Positions 23,613 to 33,064 are shown, numbered from the stretch's first letter. The stretch: 64,000 nucleotides of DNA from Geomonas ferrireducens (GCF_004917065.1 NZ_SSYA01000002.1:1155897-1219896), one strand, 5' to 3'. Translations and numbers: made by a program. Notes: a model not told the origin generated them from the sequence alone.

Positions 23613-25244
23613 TTAAACGTGGTGGCGGTGCTCGGTCTTCGAGAGGTAGTAGTCGTAATCCCCCTCGTAGACGCGCATCTCGCCGTGGTCGACCTCTATG
23701 ACCCGGTCCACCAGCTCGCGCAGGAAGTGACGGTCGTGGCTCACCAGGATAACGGTTCCCTGGAATCCCGAAAGGGCGTCTAACAGGATCTCACGCGAAC
23801 GGATGTCCAGGTGGTTCGTGGGTTCGTCCAGGACGAGGAAGTTCACCGGACGCGCCAAGAGCGTGGCGAGCACGACGCGGCTCTTCTCGCCGCCGGAGAG
23901 GTTCTCGATGCGCTTGTCGACGTCGTCCCCCTGGAAGAGGAAGGATCCCAGGAGGTTGCGGATGACGCCGATGGTGGCCAGGGGAATGACGTCCTGCACC
24001 GTCTCAAAGATGGTCTTCTTCGGGTCGAGGATCTCCATGGCGTGCTGGCTGAAGTAGCCGAGCTCCACGTTGGCGCCGAGCGCGACGCTGCCGGTGGTCG
24101 CCTCGGTCTGCCCGGCGATGGTCTTCAAGAAGGTCGACTTGCCTGCGCCGTTCACCCCGACCACGGCGATCTTGCTCAGGCGCTTGATGACGCCGGTCAC
24201 CCCGGAGAAGATGGGGTGTTCGCTCCCGTCCGGGTTGGGCCAGCTCTTGCCGAGGTTCTCCATGATGACGACGTCGTCGCCGCTACGCGGCGGTTCGTTG
24301 AAGACGAACTTGACCACCTTGTCCTCGGGGGGGATCTCGATGCGGTCGATCTTATCGATCTTCTTCACCCTTGACTGCACCTGCGCCGCATGGGAGGCGC
24401 GGGCGGCGAAGCGGGCGATGAAATCCTCTTCCTTGGCAAGCATCTCCTGCTGACGCTTGTAGCTCGCCAAGAGCTGCTCGCGCCGAATGTCGCGCTCGCG
24501 TTCGTAGAAATCGTAGTTGCCGCCGTAGGTGGTCACGGTCTTGTTGGCCACCTCGACGACGCGGCTCACCACGCGGTTCATGAAGTCACGGTCATGGCTC
24601 GTCATGAGGAGTGCACCCTTGAACTCGCTGGCGAGCCACTCCTCGAGCCAGATGATCGATTCGACGTCCAGGTGGTTGGTCGGCTCGTCCAGAAGAAGCA
24701 CGTCCGGCTGCAGGGTGAGGATGCCGGCCAGGGCCACGCGCATGCGCCAGCCGCCGCTGAAGGATTCAACGGGGTTGTGGAAACGGTCCGGACCGATGCC
24801 GAGGCCGGTGAGGACTTCCTGGGCGCGGGAGTCGAGATCGTAGCCGCCGCGATGCTCGAACTCCTCCATCGCGACACCGTAGCGTTCGAGAAGGCTCGCC
24901 ATGTCGTCGTCGGACATCGGTTGCCCCATCCGCTCCTCCATCTGCTTCAGCTCGCCCGCCAGGCGCACCGTCTCCGCCGAGACCGCCATCACCTCCTGAA
25001 GGGCTGAGCGTCCCGCCATATCGCCGATGTTCTGGGAGAAGTAACCGATGGTGGTCTTCTTGCCGACGGTGATTTCACCGGCATCCACCTCTTCCTCACC
25101 GGTGATGATCCGGAAAAGCGACGTCTTGCCGGCGCCGTTGGGACCGACAAGCCCGGTCCTCGTACCGGAAAGTATCTGGAAGCTCGCGTCTCGGAAAAGT
25201 ACCTGCGAGCCGTGCTGTTTCGTGATGTTGGAAAGGTGGATCAT
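23613..25244 (-). CDS. ABC-F family ATPase (ribosome-associated)
   Basis: This 543-residue soluble protein has two fused ABC nucleotide-binding domains and no membrane segments. Domain 1 shows GPNGAGKTSLFRI, FSGGWRMR and LLLDEPTNHLDVESI; domain 2 shows GVNGAGKSTFLKT, LSGGEKSR and LVLDEPTNHLDIRS. The interdomain linker (EDFIARFAARASHAAQVQSRVKK) is the ribosome/tRNA-contacting region of ABC-F factors. The whole resembles the YbiT/Uup group of translation factors. The start MIHLSNITK at 25244 has GGGAGAAA upstream. Confidence 0.9.
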   Translation of the reverse strand: MIHLSNITKQHGSQVLFRDASFQILSGTRTGLVGPNGAGKTSLFRIITGEEEVDAGEITVGKKTTIGYFSQNIGDMAGRSALQEVMAVSAETVRLAGELKQMEERMGQPMSDDDMASLLERYGVAMEEFEHRGGYDLDSRAQEVLTGLGIGPDRFHNPVESFSGGWRMRVALAGILTLQPDVLLLDEPTNHLDVESIIWLEEWLASEFKGALLMTSHDRDFMNRVVSRVVEVANKTVTTYGGNYDFYERERDIRREQLLASYKRQQEMLAKEEDFIARFAARASHAAQVQSRVKKIDKIDRIEIPPEDKVVKFVFNEPPRSGDDVVIMENLGKSWPNPDGSEHPIFSGVTGVIKRLSKIAVVGVNGAGKSTFLKTIAGQTEATTGSVALGANVELGYFSQHAMEILDPKKTIFETVQDVIPLATIGVIRNLLGSFLFQGDDVDKRIENLSGGEKSRVVLATLLARPVNFLVLDEPTNHLDIRSREILLDALSGFQGTVILVSHDRHFLRELVDRVIEVDHGEMRVYEGDYDYYLSKTEHRHHV

Positions 25245-25586
25245 GCTTTCTCCCTGGACCGATTTTGAACTTTCCAGCGTTAGCATGAACGCGCGGCAGT
25301 GACAACTTAATTTTTGTCAAGGTGCAGTGGAGAGTGGTTGATATCCCGCTTAGGCGACGTGGGGTGTGCGTCATTTAGCGTACAGATGGGACAGCTAGTG
25401 TGCAAATGCCGGACAGTGAACAGGGAGCGGCGCAGCAGCAAGCAGGGGAGCCAAGAGACGCACGACGGATAAGTGCTGGTAATAACGGGAGAAGTGGCGT
25501 TAATGAGAGATAATGTCGCAGACGGGATTTTGGGCCTTTTTTGTGCTTCAGCGAGATGGAAGCCTGAGTGACACAGGGAGGGGAAT
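25245..25586. other. Divergent intergenic region
   Basis: No gene is supported in these 342 bp. An inverted repeat TGACAA/TTGTCA with an 8-base spacer is visible at 25300-25319 and could be an operator or part of a promoter for the ABC-F gene. The right half is of unremarkable composition. Confidence 0.5.
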
Positions 25587-25958
25587 ATGAACATCTATAG
25601 CGCGCTGATGATGTCCGTAACCATGATCATGACCGCGGTCATGCTGCCTCGCATCTACTTTTCCTGGATCACGGCGCAGCATTGCGACGAGGCTGAGATC
25701 GACCAACTGGAGCAGCTGCTCGCGGAGCAGAACCGCTGGGTCTGGCGCCACTTCGGTTGCGCGACCCTCGCCGTCGCCATGATCTGGATGGCGCACAACT
25801 CGCCGAACGACCTGGGCATCCCGGCTTCGATGGAGATGACGCTTGCCTGCTACGCCACGGTTTCGCTCTTCTTCGCCGTGCTGGAATCGATCATCGCCCA
25901 GAAGGTCGCCGCGTACCTTGCCCTGGTGCCGGTCGAGGTGAGGGAAGAAAAGGACTAG
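25587..25958 (+). CDS. Small inner-membrane protein
   Basis: This 123-residue protein has three hydrophobic segments (MMSVTMIMTAVMLPRIYF at the N-terminus, FGCATLAVAMIWMAH, MTLACYATVSLFFAVLESII) and a charged helix between the first two (HCDEAEIDQLEQLLAEQN). The ATG has a strong GGGAGGGG upstream. No family is recognised. The stop overlaps the stop of the convergent gene in a shared CTAG. Confidence 0.65.
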   Translation: MNIYSALMMSVTMIMTAVMLPRIYFSWITAQHCDEAEIDQLEQLLAEQNRWVWRHFGCATLAVAMIWMAHNSPNDLGIPASMEMTLACYATVSLFFAVLESIIAQKVAAYLALVPVEVREEKD

Positions 25959-26188
25959 TCCCTCCTGATGAAGCGCTCCACCCCTCGTCTGAGCAGGTTG
26001 GCGAGGTAAATGGAGACGAACATGATGAGGGCGACGTTGACGAACCTGGTCCAGACGGGATCGGCGCCGACGGTCGCCCTCGCGGCGCTTTGGTAGAGAT
26101 AAAAGCCGCTTGCAACCGCCCCAGCGATGGCGCCCGCCGCCACGAAGGGGCGTCTTAGTTTCGAGACCGTTTTTTCCTTTTGTTGCAC
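25955..26188 (-). CDS. Small two-TM membrane protein
   Basis: This 77-residue protein has two membrane segments (FVAAGAIAGAVASGFYLYQS, FVNVALIMFVSIYLANLL) with a basic C-terminus (RRGVERFIRRD). It starts at a GTG with AAGGGG upstream, only 20 bp after the YggS gene stop, so it is likely co-transcribed with YggS. Function is unknown. Confidence 0.6.
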   Translation of the reverse strand: MQQKEKTVSKLRRPFVAAGAIAGAVASGFYLYQSAARATVGADPVWTRFVNVALIMFVSIYLANLLRRGVERFIRRD

Positions 26189-26208
26189 CTTGATTCCCCT
26201 TCCCGGCC

Positions 26209-26904
26209 TCAGTGGTATTGGCGCTCGCCGAAGAGCGCCGAGCCGACCCGCACCAGGGTAGCCCCCTCCTCGATCGCCGCCTCGAAGTCCCCGGACATCC
26301 CCATGCTGAGCTCACGCATCTCGACGCCGTCGATTGCCGCGCCTGCCACATCTTCGGAGAGTTCGCGCAGTTTCCTGAAGAAAGGGCGCGCCAGTTCCGG
26401 TTCGTCGAAGAAGGGGGGCATGGTCATGAGACCCACGATTTTCACGTGCGGCAATTGCGCCACCTCGCGCACCAGGTCGATGAGTTCCTCGCTGCTTGTG
26501 CCACCCTTGGTTTCCTCGCGCGAGATGTTCACCTGGATGAGGATCTCGCACACCCGGCCCAAGGCGCCCCACTGGCGGTCGATCTCTTTTGCGAGGCTTG
26601 CGCGGTCCACCGAGTGGATCAGCTCGACCTTCCCGGCGATCTGCCGCACCTTGTTGCTCTGGAGGTTGCCGATGAAGTGCCAGCAGATACCTTCCGGCAG
26701 CTCATCCAGCTTGCCGACCAGTTCCTGCACGTAGTTCTCGCCGAAGATGCGCTGGCCGCAGGAGTATGCCTCGGCGACGGCCGTGGCAGGCTTGGTCTTG
26801 GAGACGGCGACGAGCCGGACCTCCTTCGGATCTCGTCCGGCCCTGAGTGCGGCCTGCGCCATGCGCCCTTCGATCGCTTTCAGGTTTTCGGTTATCTCGC
26901 CCAT
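26209..26904 (-). CDS. YggS/PROSC-type pyridoxal phosphate homeostasis protein
   Basis: This 231-residue cytosolic PLP-binding protein has the single alanine racemase-like barrel. The PLP lysine is in LVAVSKTKPA (about residue 36), then FGENYVQEL, WHFIGNLQSNKV, HSVDR, GLMTMPPF, and the phosphate-binding LSMGMSGDFEAAIEEGATLVRVGSALFG. This protein balances PLP and amino/keto acid pools. The ATG at 26904 has AAGGAGGG upstream. It lies 10 bp downstream of maf, so maf-yggS is probably an operon. Confidence 0.95.
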   Translation of the reverse strand: MGEITENLKAIEGRMAQAALRAGRDPKEVRLVAVSKTKPATAVAEAYSCGQRIFGENYVQELVGKLDELPEGICWHFIGNLQSNKVRQIAGKVELIHSVDRASLAKEIDRQWGALGRVCEILIQVNISREETKGGTSSEELIDLVREVAQLPHVKIVGLMTMPPFFDEPELARPFFRKLRELSEDVAGAAIDGVEMRELSMGMSGDFEAAIEEGATLVRVGSALFGERQYH

Positions 26905-26914
26905 GGCACCCTCC

Positions 26915-27493
26915 TTACTGCGGCAACGCGCCCATTACCCTCAACTTTTCCACCACCTCGCAAAGCGGCAGCCCGACCACGTTGGTGTAGGAGCCGTCGA
27001 TCTTTTGCACCATGTGGGCCGCGCCACCCTGGATGGCGTAGGCGCCCGCCTTGTCGAAGGGGCAGCCGGTGGCGATGTAGGCCTCGATCTCCTCGTCGCG
27101 CAGCGGCTTGAAGTAGACCTTGGTGCGCACCGCCTCGACGACGGCGCCGTCGCGCTCACGGTCGTAGATGGCGAAGCCGGTGACCACCTCGTGCGGCACG
27201 CCGGAGAGTTTCTTCAACATGCGGAAGGCGTCGTCGTGGTCTTTCGGTTTACCCATGATCTCGCCGTCGCAAAGGACGATGGTGTCGGCGCCGAGAAAGA
27301 AGCGACCGTCGGTCTTTTCCGATGCGGCGCGGGCCTTTCCTTCGGCCAGACGCAGCACGTGGTCCACCGGTTCCTCGCCCGGAAGCGGGTCCTCGCAGAT
27401 GTCGGCCGGGAGAACACGGAAGTTGATGCCTGCGGATTCGAGCAATTCGCTGCGCCTCGGGGAGGCGGAGGCGAGCACTATGGGCTGGTTCAT
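26915..27493 (-). CDS. maf: Maf family nucleoside triphosphate pyrophosphatase
   Basis: This 192-residue cytosolic enzyme hydrolyses dTTP/UTP or modified nucleotides to monophosphates. The signature LASASPRRSELL near the N-terminus, GADTIV, GKPKDHDDA, the T-G-F-A segment, and DKAGAYAIQGGAAHMVQKI with GSYTNVVGLPL define the YhdE-type (dTTP/UTP) group. Length is normal. The ATG has AAGGAG upstream. Confidence 0.93.
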   Translation of the reverse strand: MNQPIVLASASPRRSELLESAGINFRVLPADICEDPLPGEEPVDHVLRLAEGKARAASEKTDGRFFLGADTIVLCDGEIMGKPKDHDDAFRMLKKLSGVPHEVVTGFAIYDRERDGAVVEAVRTKVYFKPLRDEEIEAYIATGCPFDKAGAYAIQGGAAHMVQKIDGSYTNVVGLPLCEVVEKLRVMGALPQ

Positions 27494-27540
27494 ATCGGTA
27501 CTCCTTGCAATTTACATCGGACTATTAAGCGGGGGGATCA

Positions 27541-27606
27541 AGGCAAATCCCCCCTGTCCCCCCTTCGCAAAGGGGGGGACGCTGGGGCCTATGCAGTGCT
27601 CCTTGG
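27541..27606. repeat. Dispersed palindromic repeat, copy 7
   Basis: This copy has head GGCAAATCCCCCCTGT, core CCCCCCTTCGCAAAGGGGGG (plus one G) and tail ACGCTGGGGCCTATGCAGTGCTCCTTGG. It lies between maf and the small membrane gene. Confidence 0.78.
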
Positions 27607-27620
27607 CAGCTGTGCTCTGG

Positions 27621-27821
27621 TTATTCGCCTTTACGGCGGCGGCAGAGGCGGTAGACCAGAACGACCAGGAGGACGGCGGCGGCGCCTAAGGCGGTTCTCT
27701 TATGGCTGCCGGTGACTAGACCGTAGACGAGGGAGGCGACACCCATCACGAAGACCAGGGCCTCGAGCGACAAGAGCCTGCCGACCACGCTTATTTCCTG
27801 ACTCTCCTTGTTTCCCGTCAT
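27621..27821 (-). CDS. Small membrane protein
   Basis: This 66-residue protein has two hydrophobic segments (LEALVFVMGVASLVYGLVTG and TALGAAAVLLVVLVYRL) and a basic end (CRRRKGE). The ATG at 27821 has GGGAGGG upstream. It is 43 bp downstream of trmFO on the same strand, so it may be translated from the same transcript. No family is recognised. Confidence 0.6.
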   Translation of the reverse strand: MTGNKESQEISVVGRLLSLEALVFVMGVASLVYGLVTGSHKRTALGAAAVLLVVLVYRLCRRRKGE

Positions 27822-27864
27822 GGCACCCTCCCCATCCCTCGCGGCGGCTAGGCTAGCACGACAG

Positions 27865-29172
27865 CTAAACCGTCACTTCGGGAAGCCATTTCTCCAACGC
27901 CTCGAGCCCGCGCTGGGCCAGAAGGCCACGTTTCTCTTTCTTCTTTATGCGCCCGATGAGGGGCGGGAAAAGCCCGTAGTTCACGTTCATGGGCTGGAAA
28001 TGCTCGGCTTCGGTGTTGGTTATGTGCCGGGCCAGGGCGCCTATGGCTGTTTCGGCGGGTGGGACGAGAAGCGTCTCTCCCAAAACCAGGCGCGCGGCGT
28101 TGACACCGGCCACGAAACCGCTCGAGGCGGACTCGACGTACCCTTCCACGCCGGTGATCTGCCCGGCGAAGAGGATCCTTGAATCCTCCTTCAACTGGCA
28201 GGTGGGGAGCAGAAGTTTCGGCGCGTTGATGAAGGTGTTGCGGTGCATGGAGCCAAGACGCAGGAACTGCGCGTTCTCGAGCCCCGGAATCATGCGGAAG
28301 ATCCGTTTCTGCTCAGGCCAGGTGAGCTTGGTCTGGAAGCCGACCAGGTTGTACATGGTGGCCTCCATGTTCTCCTGGCGCAGTTGGATCACGGCGTAGG
28401 GCTCGACGCCGACGCGCGGGTCGACGAGCCCCACCGGCTTCATGGGGCCAAAGCGCAGCGTCTCGACGCCGCGGCTCGCCATCTCCTCGATCGGCATGCA
28501 TCCTTCGAAGTGCACCACCTTTTCGAAGCTCTTAGGCTCCACCTTCCCGGCGGCGAGGATCTCCCGGACGAAGTTTTTGTACTGCTCCTCGTCCATGGGG
28601 CAGTTCAGGTAGTCGTCACCGTCCCCCTTGCCGTAGCGCGAGGCGCGGAAGGCCTTGTCGTAGTCGATGGAATCGGCGGCGACGATGGGGGCGATGGCGT
28701 CGTAGAAGTAGAGGTAGTCACCGGTGAGGCGGCCGATCTCTTCGGCGAGCGCACCGCTGGTAAGCGGTCCCGAGGCGACGATGACGATCCCTTCTTCCGG
28801 GATGCGGGTGATCTCCTCGTGCACCACCTCGATGTTCGGGTGGGACTCGATCTTTCTGGTCACGTACTCGGAGAAGAGCGTGCGGTCGACGGCGAGGGCG
28901 CCGCCGGCGGGGACCTTGGTCGCCTCGGCGCCTTCCATGAAGAGGGTGTGCAGTCGACGCATTTCCTCCTTCAAAAGGCCCACCGCGTTCTCGAGGGCGT
29001 CGCCGCGGAGCGAGTTGGAGCAGACCAGTTCGGAGAGGCCCGGGAGGTGGTGTGCCTCGGAATACTTGTGCGGTTTCATCTCGTAGAGGCGGACCTTAAC
29101 CCCACGAATCGCCGCCTGCCACGCCGCCTCACAACCGGCGAGACCGCCGCCTATTACCGTTACATGCTGCAT
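27865..29172 (-). CDS. trmFO: TrmFO, folate-dependent tRNA (uracil-54-C5) methyltransferase
   Basis: This 435-residue FAD enzyme makes ribothymidine at position 54 of tRNA using methylene-tetrahydrofolate. It has the FAD dinucleotide motif [14 protein letters not shown] at the N-terminus, [18 protein letters not shown] (catalytic Cys region), [40 protein letters not shown], and the C-terminal [17 protein letters not shown]. Length and features match the family fully. It lies downstream of topA and dprA, the usual order in related genomes. Confidence 0.96.
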   Translation of the reverse strand: MQHVTVIGGGLAGCEAAWQAAIRGVKVRLYEMKPHKYSEAHHLPGLSELVCSNSLRGDALENAVGLLKEEMRRLHTLFMEGAEATKVPAGGALAVDRTLFSEYVTRKIESHPNIEVVHEEITRIPEEGIVIVASGPLTSGALAEEIGRLTGDYLYFYDAIAPIVAADSIDYDKAFRASRYGKGDGDDYLNCPMDEEQYKNFVREILAAGKVEPKSFEKVVHFEGCMPIEEMASRGVETLRFGPMKPVGLVDPRVGVEPYAVIQLRQENMEATMYNLVGFQTKLTWPEQKRIFRMIPGLENAQFLRLGSMHRNTFINAPKLLLPTCQLKEDSRILFAGQITGVEGYVESASSGFVAGVNAARLVLGETLLVPPAETAIGALARHITNTEAEHFQPMNVNYGLFPPLIGRIKKKEKRGLLAQRGLEALEKWLPEVTV

Positions 29173-29190
29173 TCAATTCTCCTAAAACCT

Positions 29191-29561
29191 TAAAAGCTTC
29201 AACGCAAAGACGCAAAGCCGCCAAGTCGCAAAGAAAACTTCAGATGGAAACTGCAAAACCAAAGTCTAAAGGCCTGGAAGGGCTTCGGGGTTAACCCGTT
29301 TTTCCCCTCGCGTCTCCGCGCCTTTGCGTCTTTGCGTTAATGCCTTTTGCTTCTGAAGGGTTTCCGCTCCAAAATCAAAGCGGGCTTAAAAGCTTAAAAG
29401 CTTCAACGCAAAGACGCAAAGCCGCCAAGTCGCAAAGAAAACTTCAGATGGAAACTGCAAAACCAAAGTCCAAAGGCTTGGAAGGGCTTCGGGGTTAACC
29501 CGTTTTTCCCCTCGCGTCTCCGCGCCTTTGCGTCTTTGCGTTAATGCCTTTTGCTTCTGAA
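29191..29561. repeat. 204-bp tandem duplication (CGCAAAGACGCAAAG family)
   Basis: Two near-identical 167-bp segments, 29191-29357 and 29395-29561, are offset by 204 bp and differ at two bases. Each begins TAAAAGCTTCAACGCAAAGAC and ends TTGCTTCTGAA, and each contains an inverted pair AACGCAAAGACGCAAAG and CTTTGCGTCTTTGCGTT. The copies fill the gap between topA and trmFO. The second copy lacks a 13-base insert present between the first copy and its CAAAATCAAAGCGGG tail, which resembles the terminator of topA. Confidence 0.85.
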
Positions 29562-29588
29562 AATCAAAGCGGGGCCCGAAGACCCCGC
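29560..29588 (-). terminator. Rho-independent terminator of topA
   Basis: On the minus strand GCGGGGTC-TTCG-GGCCCCGC is an 8-bp stem (one T-G wobble) with a TTCG tetraloop, followed by TTTGATTTTC. It lies 32 bp after the topA stop. Confidence 0.85.
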
Positions 29589-29619
29589 ACGAAAAACACA
29601 CTGTTACCGACTCCCGCCC

Positions 29620-31959
29620 CTACTCCTTGTTGCTCTGGTAGTCGCACCCTTCCTTGGGACACTTAAGGAACTCGCCGGTACGCTTGTACACCTTCTTCAC
29701 CAGAAGCGGGAAACCACACTTAGGACAGGGCTTTTGCACCGGCAGATCCCACAACGCGAACTTGCACTCGGGATACCGGTTGCACGAGTAGAAAAGCTTC
29801 CCGAAACGGGACTTCTTCTCGATCAGTTCTCCCTTGCCGCAGGCGGTGCAGGTGATGCCGGTCCCCTTGGGCTTCACCAGGGGCTGGATGTTCTTGCAGT
29901 TCGGATACGCGGAGCAGGCGAGGTACTTACCGAAACGCCCTTCCTTGATCAGCATCTTGCTGCCGCACTTGTCGCAGACTTCGTCGGAGACGACCGGCTC
30001 GGCCACCTCTCCGGTCTCCTTGTCGAGACGACGGATGTAACGGCACTCGGGGTACCCGCTGCAGGCGAAGAACTTGCCGAACTTGCCGAGCTTCACGACG
30101 AGGGGCTTCCCGCACTCGGGGCAGACCTCGTCGGTCGCCTCGGTGGTCAGGTCGGACTTGCTCACCTCTCCTTCTTTCAGCTTCAGAAGGTTGATGAACG
30201 GACCCCAGAACTCGTGCAGAAGCGGTCGCCACTGCTTCTCGCCGCGCGATACCATGTCGAGCTCTTCCTCGAGGTTTGCGGTGAAGTTGTAGTCGACGTA
30301 CTGGTTGAAGTGGTTGGTCAAAAGATCCGAGACCACCATCCCGACGTCCTCGGGGAAGAAGCGCTTCTTGTCCAGGCGCGCGTACTTCCTCTCGGTGAGC
30401 GTGTTCATGATGGAGGCGTAGGTGGACGGACGCCCGATGCCGTACTCCTCCAGGGTCTTCACCAGGGTCGCCTCGGTGTAGCGCGGCGGCGGCTGTGTGA
30501 AGTGACGCTCGGGGAGCAGGTCGTTCAGCTTCAGGATGTCCCCCTCGGCCATCGGCGGGAGCATCCCTTCCTTCTCCTTGTCCTCCGCCTCGTCGTCCAC
30601 ACCCTCGATGTAGAGCTTCATGAAGCCGGCGAAGCGGATCACGGTGCCGGCAACGCGGAAACGGAAACCTGGCCCCGCGGTGATCTCGACGGAGGTCTGG
30701 TCGAGGAGCGCCTCGGCCATCTGGCAGGCAACGGTCCTCTTCCAGATCAGGTCGTAGAGCTTGAACTGGTCCGAGGTGAGGAACTTCTTCAGCTCGATCG
30801 GGGTCTTGGAGATGTAGGTCGGACGAACCGCCTCGTGGGCCTCCTGGGCGTTCTTCGACTTGTTCTTGAAGAAGCGCGGTTTCTCGAGGGCGTACTCCTT
30901 GCCGTAGAGCGAGGTGATGACGCTCTTCGCCTCTTCGAGCGCCACGTTGGAGAGCGCCACGGAGTCGGTACGCATGTAGGTGATGAGACCCATGTGCCCG
31001 TCGCCGATGTCGATACCCTCGTAGAGCTTTTGGGCGGTGGACATGGTCTTCTTCGCGGAGAAGCCTAGCTTTCGAGCCGCCTCCTGCTGCAGGGTGGAGG
31101 TGGTGAACGGCGGCGACGGGGAGCGTTTCCTCTCGCTCTTGGTGACCTTGTCGACCCGGTATTCGGGGTCAACCGGTTTTTGCACCACGAGCGGCACACC
31201 CTTCTCGTCACCCTCCAGGAGCGGGAACTGGCGCCCCCCCAGAAGCCCGAAGAGCCGGAAGGCGGCGTCGCGGTCGGGGATGTCGAACTTGGAGAGCTTC
31301 TTCCCTTCCGCCTCGACCAGCGCCGCGGTCAACCCCTGCTTCTTAGCGGTCTCGAGCTTCGCGCCGATGGTCCAGTACTCCTGCTCCTTGAAGGCCTGGA
31401 TCTCCTTCTCGCGCTCGCAGATGAGCCTGAGTGCCACGGACTGGACGCGTCCGGCGGAGAGGCCGTAGCGGATCTTCTTCCAGAGAAACGGGGAGAGGGT
31501 GAAGCCGACCAGGTAGTCGAGGATGGAGCGGGCCTGCTGGGCGTCGACCAGTTCGAGCGCGATATCGCGCGGGTTTTGCACCGCGTGCACGATGGCGTCC
31601 TTCGTAATCTCGTGGAAGACGACGCGCTTGATCTCGAAGGGGGGCTTCTTCTTGCCGTCGAGCCCGAGAGCCGCCAGCAGGTGCCAGGAGATGGCCTCTC
31701 CCTCGCGGTCGGGGTCTGTTGCAAGCAGGAGCGCGGAGATACCCTTCATCTCCTTCTTGATGGCATCGATGTGCTTCTTGCTTTCGGGAAGCACGGCGTA
31801 CTTCGGCTCGAAGTCGTGCTCCACGTCCACCGACCCCTGCTTGCTCGGGAGGGCGCGCACGTGACCGAAGGAGGCGAGCACCTTGTACTCGGGGCCTAGG
31901 AATTTTTCTATGGTCTTCGCCTTTGCGGGCGACTCGACGATGACGAGATTTTGAGACAT
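29620..31959 (-). CDS. topA: DNA topoisomerase I
   Basis: This 779-residue type IA topoisomerase relaxes negative supercoils. The N-terminal Toprim domain starts LVIVESPAKAKTIEKFLG with the Asp pair in LLATDPDREGEAISWHL. The core contains LSAGRVQSVALRLICERE and the active-site Tyr in LITYMRTDSVALS. The C-terminal part has four zinc-binding C4 modules (CPECG, CDKCG, CTACG, CPKCG starts). Length is typical. It is 25 bp downstream of dprA. Confidence 0.96.
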   Translation of the reverse strand: MSQNLVIVESPAKAKTIEKFLGPEYKVLASFGHVRALPSKQGSVDVEHDFEPKYAVLPESKKHIDAIKKEMKGISALLLATDPDREGEAISWHLLAALGLDGKKKPPFEIKRVVFHEITKDAIVHAVQNPRDIALELVDAQQARSILDYLVGFTLSPFLWKKIRYGLSAGRVQSVALRLICEREKEIQAFKEQEYWTIGAKLETAKKQGLTAALVEAEGKKLSKFDIPDRDAAFRLFGLLGGRQFPLLEGDEKGVPLVVQKPVDPEYRVDKVTKSERKRSPSPPFTTSTLQQEAARKLGFSAKKTMSTAQKLYEGIDIGDGHMGLITYMRTDSVALSNVALEEAKSVITSLYGKEYALEKPRFFKNKSKNAQEAHEAVRPTYISKTPIELKKFLTSDQFKLYDLIWKRTVACQMAEALLDQTSVEITAGPGFRFRVAGTVIRFAGFMKLYIEGVDDEAEDKEKEGMLPPMAEGDILKLNDLLPERHFTQPPPRYTEATLVKTLEEYGIGRPSTYASIMNTLTERKYARLDKKRFFPEDVGMVVSDLLTNHFNQYVDYNFTANLEEELDMVSRGEKQWRPLLHEFWGPFINLLKLKEGEVSKSDLTTEATDEVCPECGKPLVVKLGKFGKFFACSGYPECRYIRRLDKETGEVAEPVVSDEVCDKCGSKMLIKEGRFGKYLACSAYPNCKNIQPLVKPKGTGITCTACGKGELIEKKSRFGKLFYSCNRYPECKFALWDLPVQKPCPKCGFPLLVKKVYKRTGEFLKCPKEGCDYQSNKE

Positions 31960-31984
31960 GTAACCACCTGGTAACGGTAATGGT

Positions 31985-33064
31985 TCAGACCGGCGTGAAA
32001 CGCTTGCCGGGGAGCTGGGTTATCACTCCCTTCACTTCCAAGCGCAGTAAGGTAGCGGAAACCTCGCCGGCTGTCAACGCGCTCTGCGCGATGAGTTCGT
32101 CGATCTCCAGCACCCCCTGGCAGATGAGGGCGTAGAGTTCGGCCTCCTGCGGGGTGAGCGGGAACGACGGGGGCTTTCCTTTGGGATGGGTGAAGCGGGG
32201 CTCGATGGAGAGTTCTTCGAGGATATCCTCCACCTGCTGCACCAGCTTCGCCCCCTCCTTGATCAGGGCATTGGCGCCGCGGCTGCCGTTCGCGGTGACG
32301 TTGCCCGGTACCGCGAACACCTCGCGCCCCTGCTCGAGCGCGTAGCGTGCCGTGATGAGCGATCCGCTCGCCTCCCCCGCCTCGACCACCACCACGCCGC
32401 GCGACAGGGCGCTTATGATGCGGTTGCGGCTCGGGAAGTGCTCGGCCAATGGCTCGCTCCCCATCGGGAACTCGGTGATGACCGCCCCGCTCTCGCAAAG
32501 GGTGCGGTACAGGACGTCGTTCTCCGGGGGATAGATCACGTCTATGCCGCAGCCAAGGACGGCGACGCTTCTTCCGCCCGCCTTGAGGGCTCCCCAGTGG
32601 GCCGCGGTATCGATGCCGCGCGCCATGCCGGAGACCACCGTGATCCCCTGCCCGGCCAGTTCCCGCGCCAAAAGCGTTGCGGTGCTCTGCCCGTAATGCG
32701 AGGCGCGCCTGGAACCGACCACGGCTACCGCGGTCTCGCTGCCGTCCAGCTCCCCCATCACATAGAGGTAAGGGGGCGGGTCCGGGATCTCCATCAAAAG
32801 GCGCGGGTAGCGCCCGGAGAGGATGTCCACCACCTGCGCCTTCTGCGCGGAAACCTTCTCGCACTCCGCCTGGGCAAATGAGGCGTAATCGTGCTCGGCG
32901 ATGGATGCGGCCGCGGCGGCACTCACACCCTTCACGGCGACAAGCTCGCGGTACGGCGCCTTGAGCGCCGCCTCGGGCGAGCCGAAGTGCGCGAGGAGCC
33001 GCAGGAAGGTGACGTTTCCCACCAGGGGGACCGATTTCAGGGCGAACCAGTAGTAGTGATCCAT
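31985..33064 (-). CDS. dprA: DNA-processing protein DprA
   Basis: This 359-residue protein loads RecA on incoming single-stranded DNA during transformation. The N-terminal SAM-like domain (LVAVKGVSAAAAASIAEH) precedes a Rossmann-like core with VAVVGSRRASHYGQ, VVSGMARGIDTAAHWGAL, VLGCGIDVIYPPEN, REVFAVPGNVTANGSRGANALIK. A winged-helix C-terminal domain (LLRLEVKGVITQLPGKRFTPV) ends the protein. Order LysM protein-dprA-topA is tight, 19 and 25 bp, consistent with one operon. Confidence 0.95.
   Translation of the reverse strand: MDHYYWFALKSVPLVGNVTFLRLLAHFGSPEAALKAPYRELVAVKGVSAAAAASIAEHDYASFAQAECEKVSAQKAQVVDILSGRYPRLLMEIPDPPPYLYVMGELDGSETAVAVVGSRRASHYGQSTATLLARELAGQGITVVSGMARGIDTAAHWGALKAGGRSVAVLGCGIDVIYPPENDVLYRTLCESGAVITEFPMGSEPLAEHFPSRNRIISALSRGVVVVEAGEASGSLITARYALEQGREVFAVPGNVTANGSRGANALIKEGAKLVQQVEDILEELSIEPRFTHPKGKPPSFPLTPQEAELYALICQGVLEIDELIAQSALTAGEVSATLLRLEVKGVITQLPGKRFTPV

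Noticed and set aside
29386..29601. 71-codon frame on the minus strand inside the tandem duplication
   Set aside because: It lies entirely in duplicated repeat DNA and the topA terminator, with no binding site or family match.
29551..31068. Long plus-strand frame opposite topA (505 codons)
   Set aside because: An antisense shadow of topA with Leu/Glu/Gly-rich translation and no supporting signals.
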